Assembly (NCBI RefSeq): GCF_003610785.1 | Contig: NZ_RAQQ01000024.1 | Location: forward strand, 32,629-96,628 | Length of the DNA: 64,000 nucleotides | Direction of reading: 5' to 3' | From: Micromonospora globbae | GTDB lineage: Bacteria > Actinomycetota > Actinomycetes > Mycobacteriales > Micromonosporaceae | In this document: one piece after another, positions 9,371 to 17,530 of the stretch | Layout: each line of letters opens with the position of its first letter | How positions within the stretch are numbered: position 1 is the first letter of the stretch | Position numbers and translations under genes: made by a program | Notes under the pieces: model-generated | What the model saw: only the letters and a program-made list of their open reading frames with translations | Told to the model about the DNA's origin: nothing | The model's database searches: none

Positions 9371-9993
9371 CGCCCCACCGCCTCGCCGAGCAGGTCGACC
9401 TGCTCGGGGATCTCGTCGAGCGTCGTGGGGTCGGCGGTGCAGACCAGCACGGCCACGCCGGGGGCCTCCGGCGGGGAGAGCCGGGGGACGAGGTCGGCGA
9501 GCCGTCCACCACCGGCCATCCCGGACGGCAGGTCGACGACGAGCACCTCGGGCAGGCAGGCGGCGGCGCGCGCCAGGGCCACCCGGAACCGTTGGGCGTC
9601 GGAGAGCAGGTGGGGCAGCAGCGCGAGGGTGGGGGTCAGCTCCAGCCGCTCCACCACGGTCGCCGCCCAGTCGTCGGCCATCTCGCGGACCCGCTCCCGC
9701 TTGCGCTGGCCGTACTCGATGTTGCGCCGCACGGTCAGCTGGGGCAGCAGCGCCCCGCCGGCCGGCACGTACCCCATCTGGCGGCGCGGGGGCGGCAGGT
9801 CGGTGACGTCCCGCTCGCCGACCAGGATCCGGCCGGACCGCGGCGGGGCGAGGCCGACCAGCACGCGGGCGACCGCGGTGCCGATCCGGGGCGGTGCCAC
9901 GAGGGCGGCCATCCGGCCCGCCGGTACGTCCAGGGTCACCGGCCCGGTGCCGGGGACGGCGACCAACGCGCGCAGCCGTAGCGTGACCCTCAC
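9367..9993 (-). CDS. Degenerate ABC ATP-binding protein (probable pseudo-ATPase)
   Basis: With a GTG start at 9993 the protein has 208 residues; an ATG at 10029 is also possible, as neither has a good ribosome binding site. The fold is recognisable: LVAPPRIGTAVARVLVGL (31-48), SGRILVGERDVTDLPPPRRQ (53-72), LTVRRNIEYG, LLSDAQRFRVALARA (129-143) and EVLVVDLPSG (149-158). Each catalytic motif is altered. The Walker A lysine is Thr39, the Q-loop glutamine is missing (GYVPAG), the signature LSGGQ reads LLSDAQ, and the glutamate after Walker B is lost. The C-terminal regulatory domain of sugar importers is absent. The frame is intact with normal codon use, so this is a maintained inactive paralogue, not simple decay. 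Confidence 0.75.
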   Translation of the reverse strand: MRVTLRLRALVAVPGTGPVTLDVPAGRMAALVAPPRIGTAVARVLVGLAPPRSGRILVGERDVTDLPPPRRQMGYVPAGGALLPQLTVRRNIEYGQRKRERVREMADDWAATVVERLELTPTLALLPHLLSDAQRFRVALARAAACLPEVLVVDLPSGMAGGGRLADLVPRLSPPEAPGVAVLVCTADPTTLDEIPEQVDLLGEAVGR

Positions 9994-10080
9994 CTCCGGT
10001 GATGTCGATCCCGTCCCAGGGTGGCACATCCCGCCGACCGTCGATGCCCCGGCGGCTCCACTGTGGATCTTCCCGCGTAC

Positions 10081-10097
10081 CTGACAGGAGGTGTCAG
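10081..10097. promoter_or_regulatory. Operator-like inverted repeat
   Basis: CTGACA-GGAGG-TGTCAG is a perfect 6-bp inverted repeat with a 5-bp spacer. It sits in the divergent region between the ABC-like cluster and the gene at 10121, just upstream of the -10 element TAGCGT (10109-10114). The position suits a repressor site, but the cognate regulator is unknown. Confidence 0.4.
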
Positions 10098-10120
10098 CGA
10101 CGCGGCCGTAGCGTCCCGGC

Positions 10121-10594
10121 ATGGCATTTCGCGACAAGGACCTGCGCGTGCCGGGACCGGTCACGGTCGCCGGCCGGCGCCTCAAGCGCTACCACGTCGA
10201 CCAGCCGGAGCGGCCGATCGAACCGGAGGTGGAGAAGGCGGCGTACGAGCTGCTGCCCAGCCTGCTCCCGGAACCCGACGGCACCCTGCCGGCGGGCTGG
10301 GTGGTCCTCCACCGGGGGACGGACACCGGCGCCTACCTGCTCGCCTACTGCTGGACGTGGGTCAACCTCGTCGAGGTGCGCATCGCCGTGGCCGGGCAGC
10401 CGGTGCTGGGCTGCCCCGACGAGGACCCGGCCCACTTCGTCCCGCTGCACCGGCCGGCGGTGGGCTGCGTCTGGGAACTGGGCGTGCTGGAGCACGAGCG
10501 GGCCGCCTGGGCCCGGCACGTGCTCGCACCGGAGCGGCCGGACGTCGAGGCGTACGTCGCCGACACCCGCGCCGAGGGGCCGGTGGGCGCCTGA
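10121..10594 (+). CDS. Conserved hypothetical protein
   Basis: This 157-residue soluble protein has no domain that I recognise. It is rich in Trp and acidic residues (WVVLHRGTDTGAYLLAYCWTWVNLVEVRIAVAGQPVLGC) and has no signal peptide or membrane segment. The ATG lies 6 nt after a TAGCGT -10 element, with no ribosome binding site between, which points to a leaderless transcript. The phrase GWVVLHRG and the compact beta-rich look suggest a small globular protein. It is divergent from the ABC-like cluster and convergent with the ethR-like gene. Confidence 0.75.
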   Translation: MAFRDKDLRVPGPVTVAGRRLKRYHVDQPERPIEPEVEKAAYELLPSLLPEPDGTLPAGWVVLHRGTDTGAYLLAYCWTWVNLVEVRIAVAGQPVLGCPDEDPAHFVPLHRPAVGCVWELGVLEHERAAWARHVLAPERPDVEAYVADTRAEGPVGA

Positions 10595-10630
10595 CGGGCG
10601 GCGTCGAGGTCGGCGCGGGGCCGGGGTGGT

Positions 10631-11293
10631 TCAGGCCGGTGGGGGAGCGGCACCCCGGTAGATGGCGGCCAGCCACACGTCGAGCAGCACGTCCACGACG
10701 TCCGCCTCGGCCACGGCGGGCCCGTCGCCGGCCAGGGTGGCGTACAGGACCCGCTCGTTCATCGAGTTCAGCGCGATCGCCAGGGCCCGGGCCGGCAGAC
10801 CGTCGGGCGCGGCGCCCCGGCGGCGCTCGGCCTCGATGGCCGCCTCGGTGCACCGCACCCAGCGCTCCAGCACGGCGGCCCACAGGTCGCGCACCTCGGC
10901 GTTGGTGCCGCGCACCTGCGCGCACGCCACCGCGACCGCCCGGTGCGCGCCGAACGTGTCGTGGAACCGGCGGATCAGCTCCCGCCAGCGGGCCGGCGGG
11001 TCCTCGGCGACCCGGTCGAGCACACCGGCGGCCGCGGCGTCGGCCTCCTCCGTGACCCGGTCGAGGAGGGTGAGCAGCACCGCGTCCTTGGACGGGAAGT
11101 AGAAGTAGAAGGTCGGCCGGGAGATGCCGGCACCGCGGGCCAGGTCGTCGATGGAGATGTCGGCGAACGCCCGGTGCCGCAGCAGGCGCTCGGCGGTGGC
11201 CAGGATGGCCCGCTCCCGGTGGTCGCCCGGCGAGCGGCCGGGCCGCCGTCCGCGCGGGGTCCCGCTCCCGGCGGCGGCACGGGCGATCGTCAT
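10631..11293 (-). CDS. ethR: TetR-family repressor, EthR-like
   Basis: The 220-residue protein has a helix-turn-helix at about 27-75 (ERAILATAERLL, DISIDDLARGAGISRPTFYFYFPSKDAVLLTLLDRV). As far as I recall the M. tuberculosis protein, this is nearly identical to EthR, including GRRPG before the first helix and the C-terminal ALNSMNERVLYATLAGD. EthR represses the divergent ethA by binding a long operator in the shared promoter and is released by hydrophobic ligands. The divergent neighbour here is an EthA orthologue and a long palindrome lies between them, so the same regulation is expected. Confidence 0.88.
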   Translation of the reverse strand: MTIARAAAGSGTPRGRRPGRSPGDHRERAILATAERLLRHRAFADISIDDLARGAGISRPTFYFYFPSKDAVLLTLLDRVTEEADAAAAGVLDRVAEDPPARWRELIRRFHDTFGAHRAVAVACAQVRGTNAEVRDLWAAVLERWVRCTEAAIEAERRRGAAPDGLPARALAIALNSMNERVLYATLAGDGPAVAEADVVDVLLDVWLAAIYRGAAPPPA

Positions 11294-11316
11294 GGCGGTC
11301 GATACTACCGGCTATC

Positions 11317-11347
11317 AACACCGTGTCGAGAATCTCGACGCGGTGTT
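11317..11347. promoter_or_regulatory. Probable EthR operator (31-bp palindrome)
   Basis: The arms AACACCGTGTCGAGA (11317-11331) and TCTCGACGCGGTGTT (11333-11347) pair around one A with a single mismatch. A further TGTTGACCGGTGTCGAC follows on the right. The element sits between divergent ethR and ethA. The known EthR operator of M. tuberculosis is also built from GTCGA-type half-sites, so this is the natural binding site. Confidence 0.7.
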
Positions 11348-11402
11348 GACCGGTGTCGACGGTGGTGGATAGGGTCCGGACCACGCCACCCGGGGAGCTG
11401 TC

Positions 11403-12887
11403 ATGGCCTGCGAACACGTCGACGTGCTCATCGTCGGCGCCGGGCTGTCCGGTGTCGGCGCCGCCTGCCACCTGCGGCGCCGCTGTCCGGAGAAGACGTA
11501 CGCGCTGCTGGAGGCCCGCGACGCCCTCGGCGGCACCTGGGACCTGTTCCGCTACCCGGGCGTCCGGTCCGACTCGGACATGTTCACCCTCGGCTACTCC
11601 TTCCGCCCGTGGACCGGCCCGACGTCCATCGCCGACGGCGGCGCGATCCGCGCGTACATCCGCGACACCGCCCGCGAGTACGGCGTCGACCGGCACATCC
11701 GCTACCGGCACCGCGTCGTCCGTGCCGACTGGGACAGCGCCACCGCGCGCTGGACGGTCCACGCCCACCGCGACGACACCGACGAGACCGTGCGGCTCAC
11801 CTGCGGCTTCCTCCACGTCTGCGCCGGCTACTACCGCTACGACGCCGGTCACACCCCGGACCTGCCCGGCCTGGACCGGTTCACCGGGCGGGTCGTCCAC
11901 CCGCAGCACTGGCCGGCCGACCTCGACCACGGCGGCAGTCAGGTGGTGGTGATCGGCAGCGGCGCCACCGCCGTCACGCTCGTCCCGACGCTCGCCGCGC
12001 GGGCCGCCCACGTCACGATGCTCCAACGCTCGCCCTCGTACGTCCTCGCGCTACGGTCCCGCGACGCCCTCGCCGACACGCTGCGACGGCGGCTGCCCGC
12101 ACGCGCGTACCACGCCGTGGTGCGCGGCAAGAACGTCCTGGTCACCACGGCCACCTACCAGCTGAGCCGGCGGGCCCCCGGCCTCGTGCGCCGGTTGCTG
12201 CGCCGGGGCGTGGCCCGGCGGCTGCCGGCCGGCTTCGACGTCGACCGGCACTTCTCGCCCCGCTACGACCCGTGGGACCAGCGGCTGTGCATCGCGCCCG
12301 ACGGCGACTTCTTCGCGGCGCTGGCCGACGGCCGCGCGTCGGTGGTCACCGACACCATCGACACGTTCACCGCGCACGGGATCCGGCTGGCCTCCGGTGA
12401 GGAACTGCCCGCCGACGTCGTCGTCACCGCCACCGGGCTGAACCTGCGGGTGCTCGGCGGCATGGCGCTGCGCGTCGACGGCGTCGAGGTCGACCCGGCC
12501 CGGACGGTCGCGTACAAGGGCATGATGCTCTCCGGCGTGCCGAACCTCGCGCTGACCATCGGCTACACCAACGCCTCGTGGACGCTGAAGGCCGACCTGG
12601 TGGCCGCGTACGTCTGCCGGCTGCTGCGGCACCTGGACCGCACCGGCCAGCAGATCGTCACGCCGCGCCCGCCACCCGACGACGAACGGGTGCCGCTGAT
12701 CGACCTGCGCTCCGGGTACGTGCTGCGTAGCCTGGACGCGTTGCCCCGGCAGGGCCGGAAGGCGCCGTGGCGGCTGCACCAGAACTACCTCCGCGACCTG
12801 GTGCTCATGCGGCACGGGCGGATCGACGACGAGGGAGTGCGGTTCTCCCGGGCCGGCAGCCCCGAGAGGAGTCCGACGCGTGCGTAG
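11403..12887 (+). CDS. ethA: Baeyer-Villiger FAD monooxygenase, EthA orthologue
   Basis: The 494-residue flavoprotein starts at ATG after GGGGAG. It has an FAD Rossmann motif VLIVGAGLSGVGAA (8-21), GGTWDLFRYPGVRSDSDMFTLGYSFRPW, and a second NADPH motif VVVIGSGATAVTLVP near 183. In the place of the Baeyer-Villiger fingerprint it has HPQHWPADLD, as in EthA. The sequence follows M. tuberculosis EthA almost throughout (YKGMMLSGVPN, GYTNASWTLKADLV, NYLRDLVLMRHGRIDDEG). EthA oxidises ketones to esters and activates thioamide drugs. The coupled SDR and hydrolase downstream suggest oxidation of an alcohol to a ketone, insertion of oxygen, and ester hydrolysis. Confidence 0.92.
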   Translation: MACEHVDVLIVGAGLSGVGAACHLRRRCPEKTYALLEARDALGGTWDLFRYPGVRSDSDMFTLGYSFRPWTGPTSIADGGAIRAYIRDTAREYGVDRHIRYRHRVVRADWDSATARWTVHAHRDDTDETVRLTCGFLHVCAGYYRYDAGHTPDLPGLDRFTGRVVHPQHWPADLDHGGSQVVVIGSGATAVTLVPTLAARAAHVTMLQRSPSYVLALRSRDALADTLRRRLPARAYHAVVRGKNVLVTTATYQLSRRAPGLVRRLLRRGVARRLPAGFDVDRHFSPRYDPWDQRLCIAPDGDFFAALADGRASVVTDTIDTFTAHGIRLASGEELPADVVVTATGLNLRVLGGMALRVDGVEVDPARTVAYKGMMLSGVPNLALTIGYTNASWTLKADLVAAYVCRLLRHLDRTGQQIVTPRPPPDDERVPLIDLRSGYVLRSLDALPRQGRKAPWRLHQNYLRDLVLMRHGRIDDEGVRFSRAGSPERSPTRA

Positions 12888-13821
12888 CTTCGACTTCGCC
12901 GGGGGCACGGCCGTGGTCACCGGCGCCGCGGGCGGCATCGGGGAAGCCCTCGCGTACGCCCTGGCCCGGCGCGGCAGTCACCTCGTGCTGCTCGACCGCG
13001 ACGCCGCGCGCCTCGACACGGTGGTCGCCGCGGTCCGCGCCACGCACCCGGACCTGGCCGTCGACCCGTGGGTGGTCGACCTGGCCGACGCGGCGGCGAC
13101 CGCCCGGACCGCCGTCGAGATCGGGCGGCGGCACCCCCGGATCCGGCTGCTCGTCAACAACGCCGGCGTCGCCCTCGGCGGCCGGTTCGACCAGGTGACC
13201 GTCGAGGAGTTCGGCTGGGTCGTCGACGTGAACTTCCGGGCCGTGGTGCAGCTGACGCACACGCTGCTGCCCGCCCTCCGGGCCGAACCGGGCGCGCACC
13301 TGGTCAACGTGTCCAGCCTCTTCGGCCTCATCGCCCCCGCCGGCCAGGCGGCCTACGCGGCGAGCAAGTTCGCCGTCCGCGGGTTCACCGAGGCCCTGCG
13401 GCACGAACTGGCCGACGACGGGATCGGCGTGACCTGCGTGCACCCCGGCGGGATCCGGACGCGGATCGCCGCCGACGCCCGCGTCGGCAGCGGGGTCGCC
13501 ATCGAGGAGTACGAACAGGGCCTGCGCCAGTTCGAGAAGCTGCTCACCATTCCGCCGGCCCGGGCCGCCGAGGTGATCCTGCGCGGTGTGGCGCGCCGGC
13601 GCGGGCGGGTGCTCGTCGGCTGGTCGGCGAGGGTGCCCGACCTGCTGGCCCGGGTGGCGCCCGCCTCGTACGGTCGGGTGCTCGCCCGCGGCGTGCGACG
13701 GCGCGCCGCGCCAGCCCGGCCGGACGTGCCGGCGGCCGAGTCCACCGCACCGGCGCCTGGTGTGCCCGCCCAGCGTCGTGCGTCCCGATCCGCGGGCGAC
13801 CAGGTAGAGGAGACGGCATGA
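12880..13821 (+). CDS. Short-chain dehydrogenase/reductase
   Basis: The 313-residue protein begins with GTG, overlapping ethA by 8 nt, so it is translationally coupled. It has the NAD(P) motif TGAAGGIG (15-22), NNAGVAL, the catalytic Ser in NVSSLFG, and YAASK as the Tyr-Lys pair. The C-terminal ~70 residues (ARGVRRRAAPARPDVP onward) are a basic, flexible tail beyond the usual 250-residue core. It is probably an alcohol/ketone oxidoreductase in the ethA operon. The substrate is unknown. Confidence 0.88.
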   Translation: MRSFDFAGGTAVVTGAAGGIGEALAYALARRGSHLVLLDRDAARLDTVVAAVRATHPDLAVDPWVVDLADAAATARTAVEIGRRHPRIRLLVNNAGVALGGRFDQVTVEEFGWVVDVNFRAVVQLTHTLLPALRAEPGAHLVNVSSLFGLIAPAGQAAYAASKFAVRGFTEALRHELADDGIGVTCVHPGGIRTRIAADARVGSGVAIEEYEQGLRQFEKLLTIPPARAAEVILRGVARRRGRVLVGWSARVPDLLARVAPASYGRVLARGVRRRAAPARPDVPAAESTAPAPGVPAQRRASRSAGDQVEETA

Positions 13822-14762
13822 GCGTGGCAGAGCGGCCCCGTCATGTGACCGTCGCCGGGCGGCGCGTCCGGCACCGGATCGACGGCCACGGAGAGCCGGT
13901 GGTGCTGCTGCACGGCATCGGCCGGAGCCTGCGCGACTTCACCGAGCAGCACACGCTGCTGTCCGAGCGGTTCCGGGTGCACAGCGTCGACCTGCCGGGC
14001 TACGGCGGCTCGATGCCGATGGCCGAGCCGTACGGCCTGCCGTCGCTGGCCCGGTTCGTCGGTCGTTACCTCGACGTGGTCGGCGTCCGCCGCCCGGCGC
14101 ACCTGGTCGGCAACTCCCTCGGCGGCGCGGTGGCCATGCAGCTCGCCGTGACCGAGCCGGAACGGGTGGCGAGCCTCGCGCTGGTCACCAGCGCCGGCTT
14201 CGGCCAGGAGGTGGCGCTCGCGCTGCGCCTGCTCGCGCTGCGGCCGTTGGGCCGGCTGCTGCTGCGCCCCAGCCGGGCGTCCGCCCGCCGCGTCGAGCGG
14301 GCCCTCTTCCACGATCCCACCTTCGTGACCGAGGAGCGGATCGCGCACGCCCTGGAGATCGCCCGCCTGCCCTACACGGCGCGCGTGATGCTGGAGACCC
14401 TGCGCAGCCTCGGCGGCTTCCGCGGCGTGCACCCGCGGTGGCGGGAGGACCTGCTCGCCCGCGTGGCGAAGCTGGACGTGCCGACGCTCGTGGTCTGGGG
14501 CGACCGGGACCTCATCCTGCCCCCGGCGCACCTCGAGGCCGCCCGCACCCTGCTGCCCGCCGCCCGCACCCACCTGTTCCGCGACTGCGGCCACCTGCCG
14601 CAGGTCGAGCGGGCCGAGGAGTTCCACCGGCTGCTGCTCGACTTCTGGGGCGTGCCGGACGCCGCGAGAGGCCCGTCGGTGACCCGCACGGTGTCCGTGA
14701 GCGACCTGCCGGGCGGTGCGGGAGCCGCCGGCGCCACCGGCACGCCGGCCGGCGCCGGCTGA
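13818..14762 (+). CDS. Alpha/beta hydrolase of the ethA operon
   Basis: The 314-residue protein starts with ATG overlapping the SDR stop codon (ATGA). It has HGIGRSLRDF (oxyanion hole), the nucleophile elbow GNSLGG, the acid in WGDRDLILP and the catalytic His in DCGHLPQVERAEEF. This arrangement is typical of ester- and C-C-hydrolases. After ethA and an SDR it is the likely esterase cleaving Baeyer-Villiger products. The C-terminal 35 residues (SVTRTVSVSDLPGGAGAAGATG) are low-complexity and probably disordered. Confidence 0.87.
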   Translation: MSVAERPRHVTVAGRRVRHRIDGHGEPVVLLHGIGRSLRDFTEQHTLLSERFRVHSVDLPGYGGSMPMAEPYGLPSLARFVGRYLDVVGVRRPAHLVGNSLGGAVAMQLAVTEPERVASLALVTSAGFGQEVALALRLLALRPLGRLLLRPSRASARRVERALFHDPTFVTEERIAHALEIARLPYTARVMLETLRSLGGFRGVHPRWREDLLARVAKLDVPTLVVWGDRDLILPPAHLEAARTLLPAARTHLFRDCGHLPQVERAEEFHRLLLDFWGVPDAARGPSVTRTVSVSDLPGGAGAAGATGTPAGAG

Positions 14763-14770
14763 CGTACGCG

Positions 14771-14804
14771 GCCGGCGGCACCCGCGCCGGGCGTGCCCGC
14801 CGGC
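14771..14804. terminator. Bidirectional hairpin between convergent genes
   Basis: GCCGGCGG at 14771 pairs with CCGCCGGC ending at 14804. The inner pairs CACCCG/CGGGCGTG have small bulges. It lies between the hydrolase stop codon (14762) and the photolyase stop codon (14811). Confidence 0.6.
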
Positions 14805-14810
14805 GGTGCG

Positions 14811-16262
14811 TCACGGCGGGGTGCTGCCGCGCTTCTCCTCCTGGGCGAGCACGGCCTCCCGGTGCTCGGGGTCGTCGCGGCGCAGCAGCTCGGCGGCGAG
14901 CCGCGGGTCGTCGGCCAGCCGTGCGCGGTTGCGGTGCAGGAACGTCTCGAAGCCGCCCGTGTACGGGCACGCCAGGTCGCCGAGCGCCCGCTCCGGCGAG
15001 TACCGGCAGCCCAGGCAGTAGTCGCTGATCTCGTCGATGTCCGTGCCGTCGACCGCGTACGGGCGGGTCTCCACGTGGGACAGGTCGGCGTCGTGGCTCA
15101 TCCCGAGCACCGTCGCGTTCATCACCCAGTCCGTGCCGTCGACGAACACGCGCTGGAACCAGTCGACCAGCTCGGCCGGGCGCCACCCGCGTTGCAGCGC
15201 GTAGTTGCCGAGCACCAGCAGCCGGGGGACGTGGTGCGTGAACGCGTGGTCGCGTACGGCGGCCAGCACGTCGGCGAGGCAGCGCGCCTCCACGGCGTCG
15301 GCGTCCAGGTCGGCGAACCACTGCGGCAGCGGCTCGGTGGCGGCCGGCCACCCGGCCCCCGGGCGGCGGGGCTCGACGTACCAGTACAGCTGCCAGAGGA
15401 ACTCCCGCCAGCCGAGCAGCCCGCGGAGGAACCGCTCCACGGCCGACCGTGGGGCCAGCCCGTCGCGCCACGCCCGCTCCGCGGCGCGCACCGCCGGCTC
15501 GGCGTCGAGCAGGCCCAGGTTGAACGACGAGGAGAGCCCGCTGTGGGCCAGCAGCGGGTCCTGCGCGCTCATCACCTCGGCGTAGCGGTCGTACTCGGGC
15601 AGCCGGTACCGCAGGAAGTGCGCCAGCCGGGCCTGCGCCTCGGCGTGCGTGGCCGGGAACCGGCGGGGACCGTCCCGGCCCACGAACCGCACCCCGTCGG
15701 CGGCCCAGCGGTCCAGGTCGCGGCGTACCTGCGCGTCGATCTCGTCCTCGACGACCGGGGGCGGCGCCGGCACGGGCGACGCGGCGCTGGCCGGCCGGGG
15801 CCGGCGCCGCGGTGCGGGGTCGCCGGCTGGGGCGGTGAGCACGCCGTGGTGGCGCAGCGCGTACCGGTAGAAGTCGACCATCCGCAGCGGGCCGCGCCGC
15901 CCGTCGGCCCAGGCCGCGAAGTCCGCCTGCCCGGTGACGAACCCGCGCGCCGGCAGCACCGCGAGGCCGGGCACCGAGCGGACGAAGCGCATCGCCGCCC
16001 GCGAGTGCGGGTGGCACACCTCCACCGGCCCGCCGACCTGCGCCAGCGCCTCCCGGAAGGTGCCGGTGCGCAGCAGCAGCGCCCGGTCGCCGAGTTCGGC
16101 GGCACGGTGCCGGAGCGCCGAGAGGATCAGGTGCGCCTTCTGCCGGTGCAGGGGGCGACGCCGGAACAGCTCCCGCGCCTCCACGAGCAGGACCGGCTGG
16201 TCGGGATCGTCGAGGAAATGCGGCCCGAGCTGATCGGCCAGCAGCCAGCGGCGGGGAGACAT
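14811..16262 (-). CDS. phrB: Iron-sulfur photolyase (FeS-BCP / PhrB-type, 6-4 class)
   Basis: The 483-residue protein starts at ATG 16262 with no good ribosome binding site; CAGAAT 6 nt upstream suggests a leaderless start. The N-terminus RRWLLADQLGPHF is the antenna domain start typical of this clade. Cys328, Cys416, Cys419 and Cys432 have spacings 88, 3 and 13, the same as the four [4Fe-4S] ligands of Agrobacterium PhrB as I recall them. NYALQRGWRP, DWVMNATVLGMSHDADLS and GTDIDEISDYCLGCRY belong to the FAD domain. It repairs UV lesions, probably (6-4) photoproducts. The LtrA-like gene lies 89 nt upstream on the same strand. Confidence 0.9.
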   Translation of the reverse strand: MSPRRWLLADQLGPHFLDDPDQPVLLVEARELFRRRPLHRQKAHLILSALRHRAAELGDRALLLRTGTFREALAQVGGPVEVCHPHSRAAMRFVRSVPGLAVLPARGFVTGQADFAAWADGRRGPLRMVDFYRYALRHHGVLTAPAGDPAPRRRPRPASAASPVPAPPPVVEDEIDAQVRRDLDRWAADGVRFVGRDGPRRFPATHAEAQARLAHFLRYRLPEYDRYAEVMSAQDPLLAHSGLSSSFNLGLLDAEPAVRAAERAWRDGLAPRSAVERFLRGLLGWREFLWQLYWYVEPRRPGAGWPAATEPLPQWFADLDADAVEARCLADVLAAVRDHAFTHHVPRLLVLGNYALQRGWRPAELVDWFQRVFVDGTDWVMNATVLGMSHDADLSHVETRPYAVDGTDIDEISDYCLGCRYSPERALGDLACPYTGGFETFLHRNRARLADDPRLAAELLRRDDPEHREAVLAQEEKRGSTPP

Positions 16263-16351
16263 GGCCCAATTCTGCCCACATCCGGGCGGCTGTGCCCCAT
16301 ACCGGATGGGTACGGGGGTCCGCGTTCCGGACGCCGGCGGCCGGCCTCCGG

Positions 16352-17530
16352 TCACCTGCGGACGTGTCCGGCGGCGGACGATGTGGACCGCCGCCGGGCC
16401 ACCACGGTGACCGCCACCAGGACGAAGAGCAGGCCCGCGAGGAGGTGCGCCGGCACCGGCCCGAGTGGGGTGAGCAACGCCAGCGCGGCCACGACCGGGT
16501 AGGCGGCGCGCGCCGGACCGTGCTGCTGGCGGCGGACGTGCAGCGCCCAGAGGGTGAGCAGGTAGACGGCCACCGGAACGGCGATCGCGTACGCGCTGCC
16601 GACCCCGGAGAGGTGCGCCTGGTGGCGTTCGTGGTCCACCCGCACCGCGAGCCCGGCGCCGACGGCCGCGACCGAGGCGAAGATCAGATAGTGGCCGTAC
16701 CCCCAGAACAGCGCGCGGCGCAGCCGGGTCGACACCTCGACGGGCCGGTCGAAGTAGAGCCACCAGAGCGCGAACACGATCACGGCGCCGGCCGCCGCCA
16801 GGGACCACAGGGAGCGCTGGCCGGCGTCCACACCGGTCTGGACCGCGACCGACGTGGCCAGCACCACCTCACCGAGCACGATGAGGGTGAACAACCCGTA
16901 CCGCTCGACGATGTGCCGGGGATGCCACGGCGTCATCCCGGGACGCTCGGCGACCGCCGGCACCAGCAGTTCGGCGAGCACCAGCACCACGAAGGAGCCC
17001 ACCCGCCACCCGTCGGGCAGGTGAAGCCGCAGGATCCAGCCGAGCTGCACGACGGCCACCCCGACCGCGTACCGGACGGCCGCCGCCCGGTGCCCGGGGT
17101 CGCCGGCCGCCGCGCGGATCCAGTGTGTGACGGCGGCGAGGCGCATCACCACGTACCCGTAGGTGATCGTCGTGAAGTCGCCCACCTCGAACGCGCGGGG
17201 CACCCCGGCGGCGAGGATCAACGCGCCCGCGATCTCCACCAGCGTCGTGATCCGGTAGACGTCGTCGTCGGTGTCGTAGGCGGAGGCGAACCACGTCACG
17301 TTCATCCACGCCCACCAGATGGCGAAGAAGACCATCAGGTAGCCGCCCACCGCGTGCCCGACGCGGCCCTCGGCCACGTCGTGGTGCAGGCCCGCGGCCG
17401 CCTGCGCCACCGCCACCACGAAGCACAGGTCGAAGAAGAGCTCCAGCGGGGTGGCGCTGCGGTGGGGCTCGTCCGGCCGCCGCGCGGTCATCCGCCGGTA
17501 CCACGGGCGCACGGACCCGGTCTGGCTCAC
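16352..17530 (-). CDS. Low temperature requirement A (LtrA) family membrane protein
   Basis: The 392-residue protein starts at GTG 17530 after GAGGAG. It has about 11 hydrophobic segments and the family marks RSATPLELFFDLCFVVAVAQ near the N-terminus, MNVTWFASAYDTDDDVYR, and HPRHIVERYGLFTLIVLGE in the middle. LtrA was named for growth of Listeria at low temperature, but its biochemistry is unknown. A -10-like TATCGT (17560-17565) lies upstream on the minus strand. It is divergent from the CapA-like gene. Confidence 0.88.
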   Translation of the reverse strand: MSQTGSVRPWYRRMTARRPDEPHRSATPLELFFDLCFVVAVAQAAAGLHHDVAEGRVGHAVGGYLMVFFAIWWAWMNVTWFASAYDTDDDVYRITTLVEIAGALILAAGVPRAFEVGDFTTITYGYVVMRLAAVTHWIRAAAGDPGHRAAAVRYAVGVAVVQLGWILRLHLPDGWRVGSFVVLVLAELLVPAVAERPGMTPWHPRHIVERYGLFTLIVLGEVVLATSVAVQTGVDAGQRSLWSLAAAGAVIVFALWWLYFDRPVEVSTRLRRALFWGYGHYLIFASVAAVGAGLAVRVDHERHQAHLSGVGSAYAIAVPVAVYLLTLWALHVRRQQHGPARAAYPVVAALALLTPLGPVPAHLLAGLLFVLVAVTVVARRRSTSSAAGHVRR

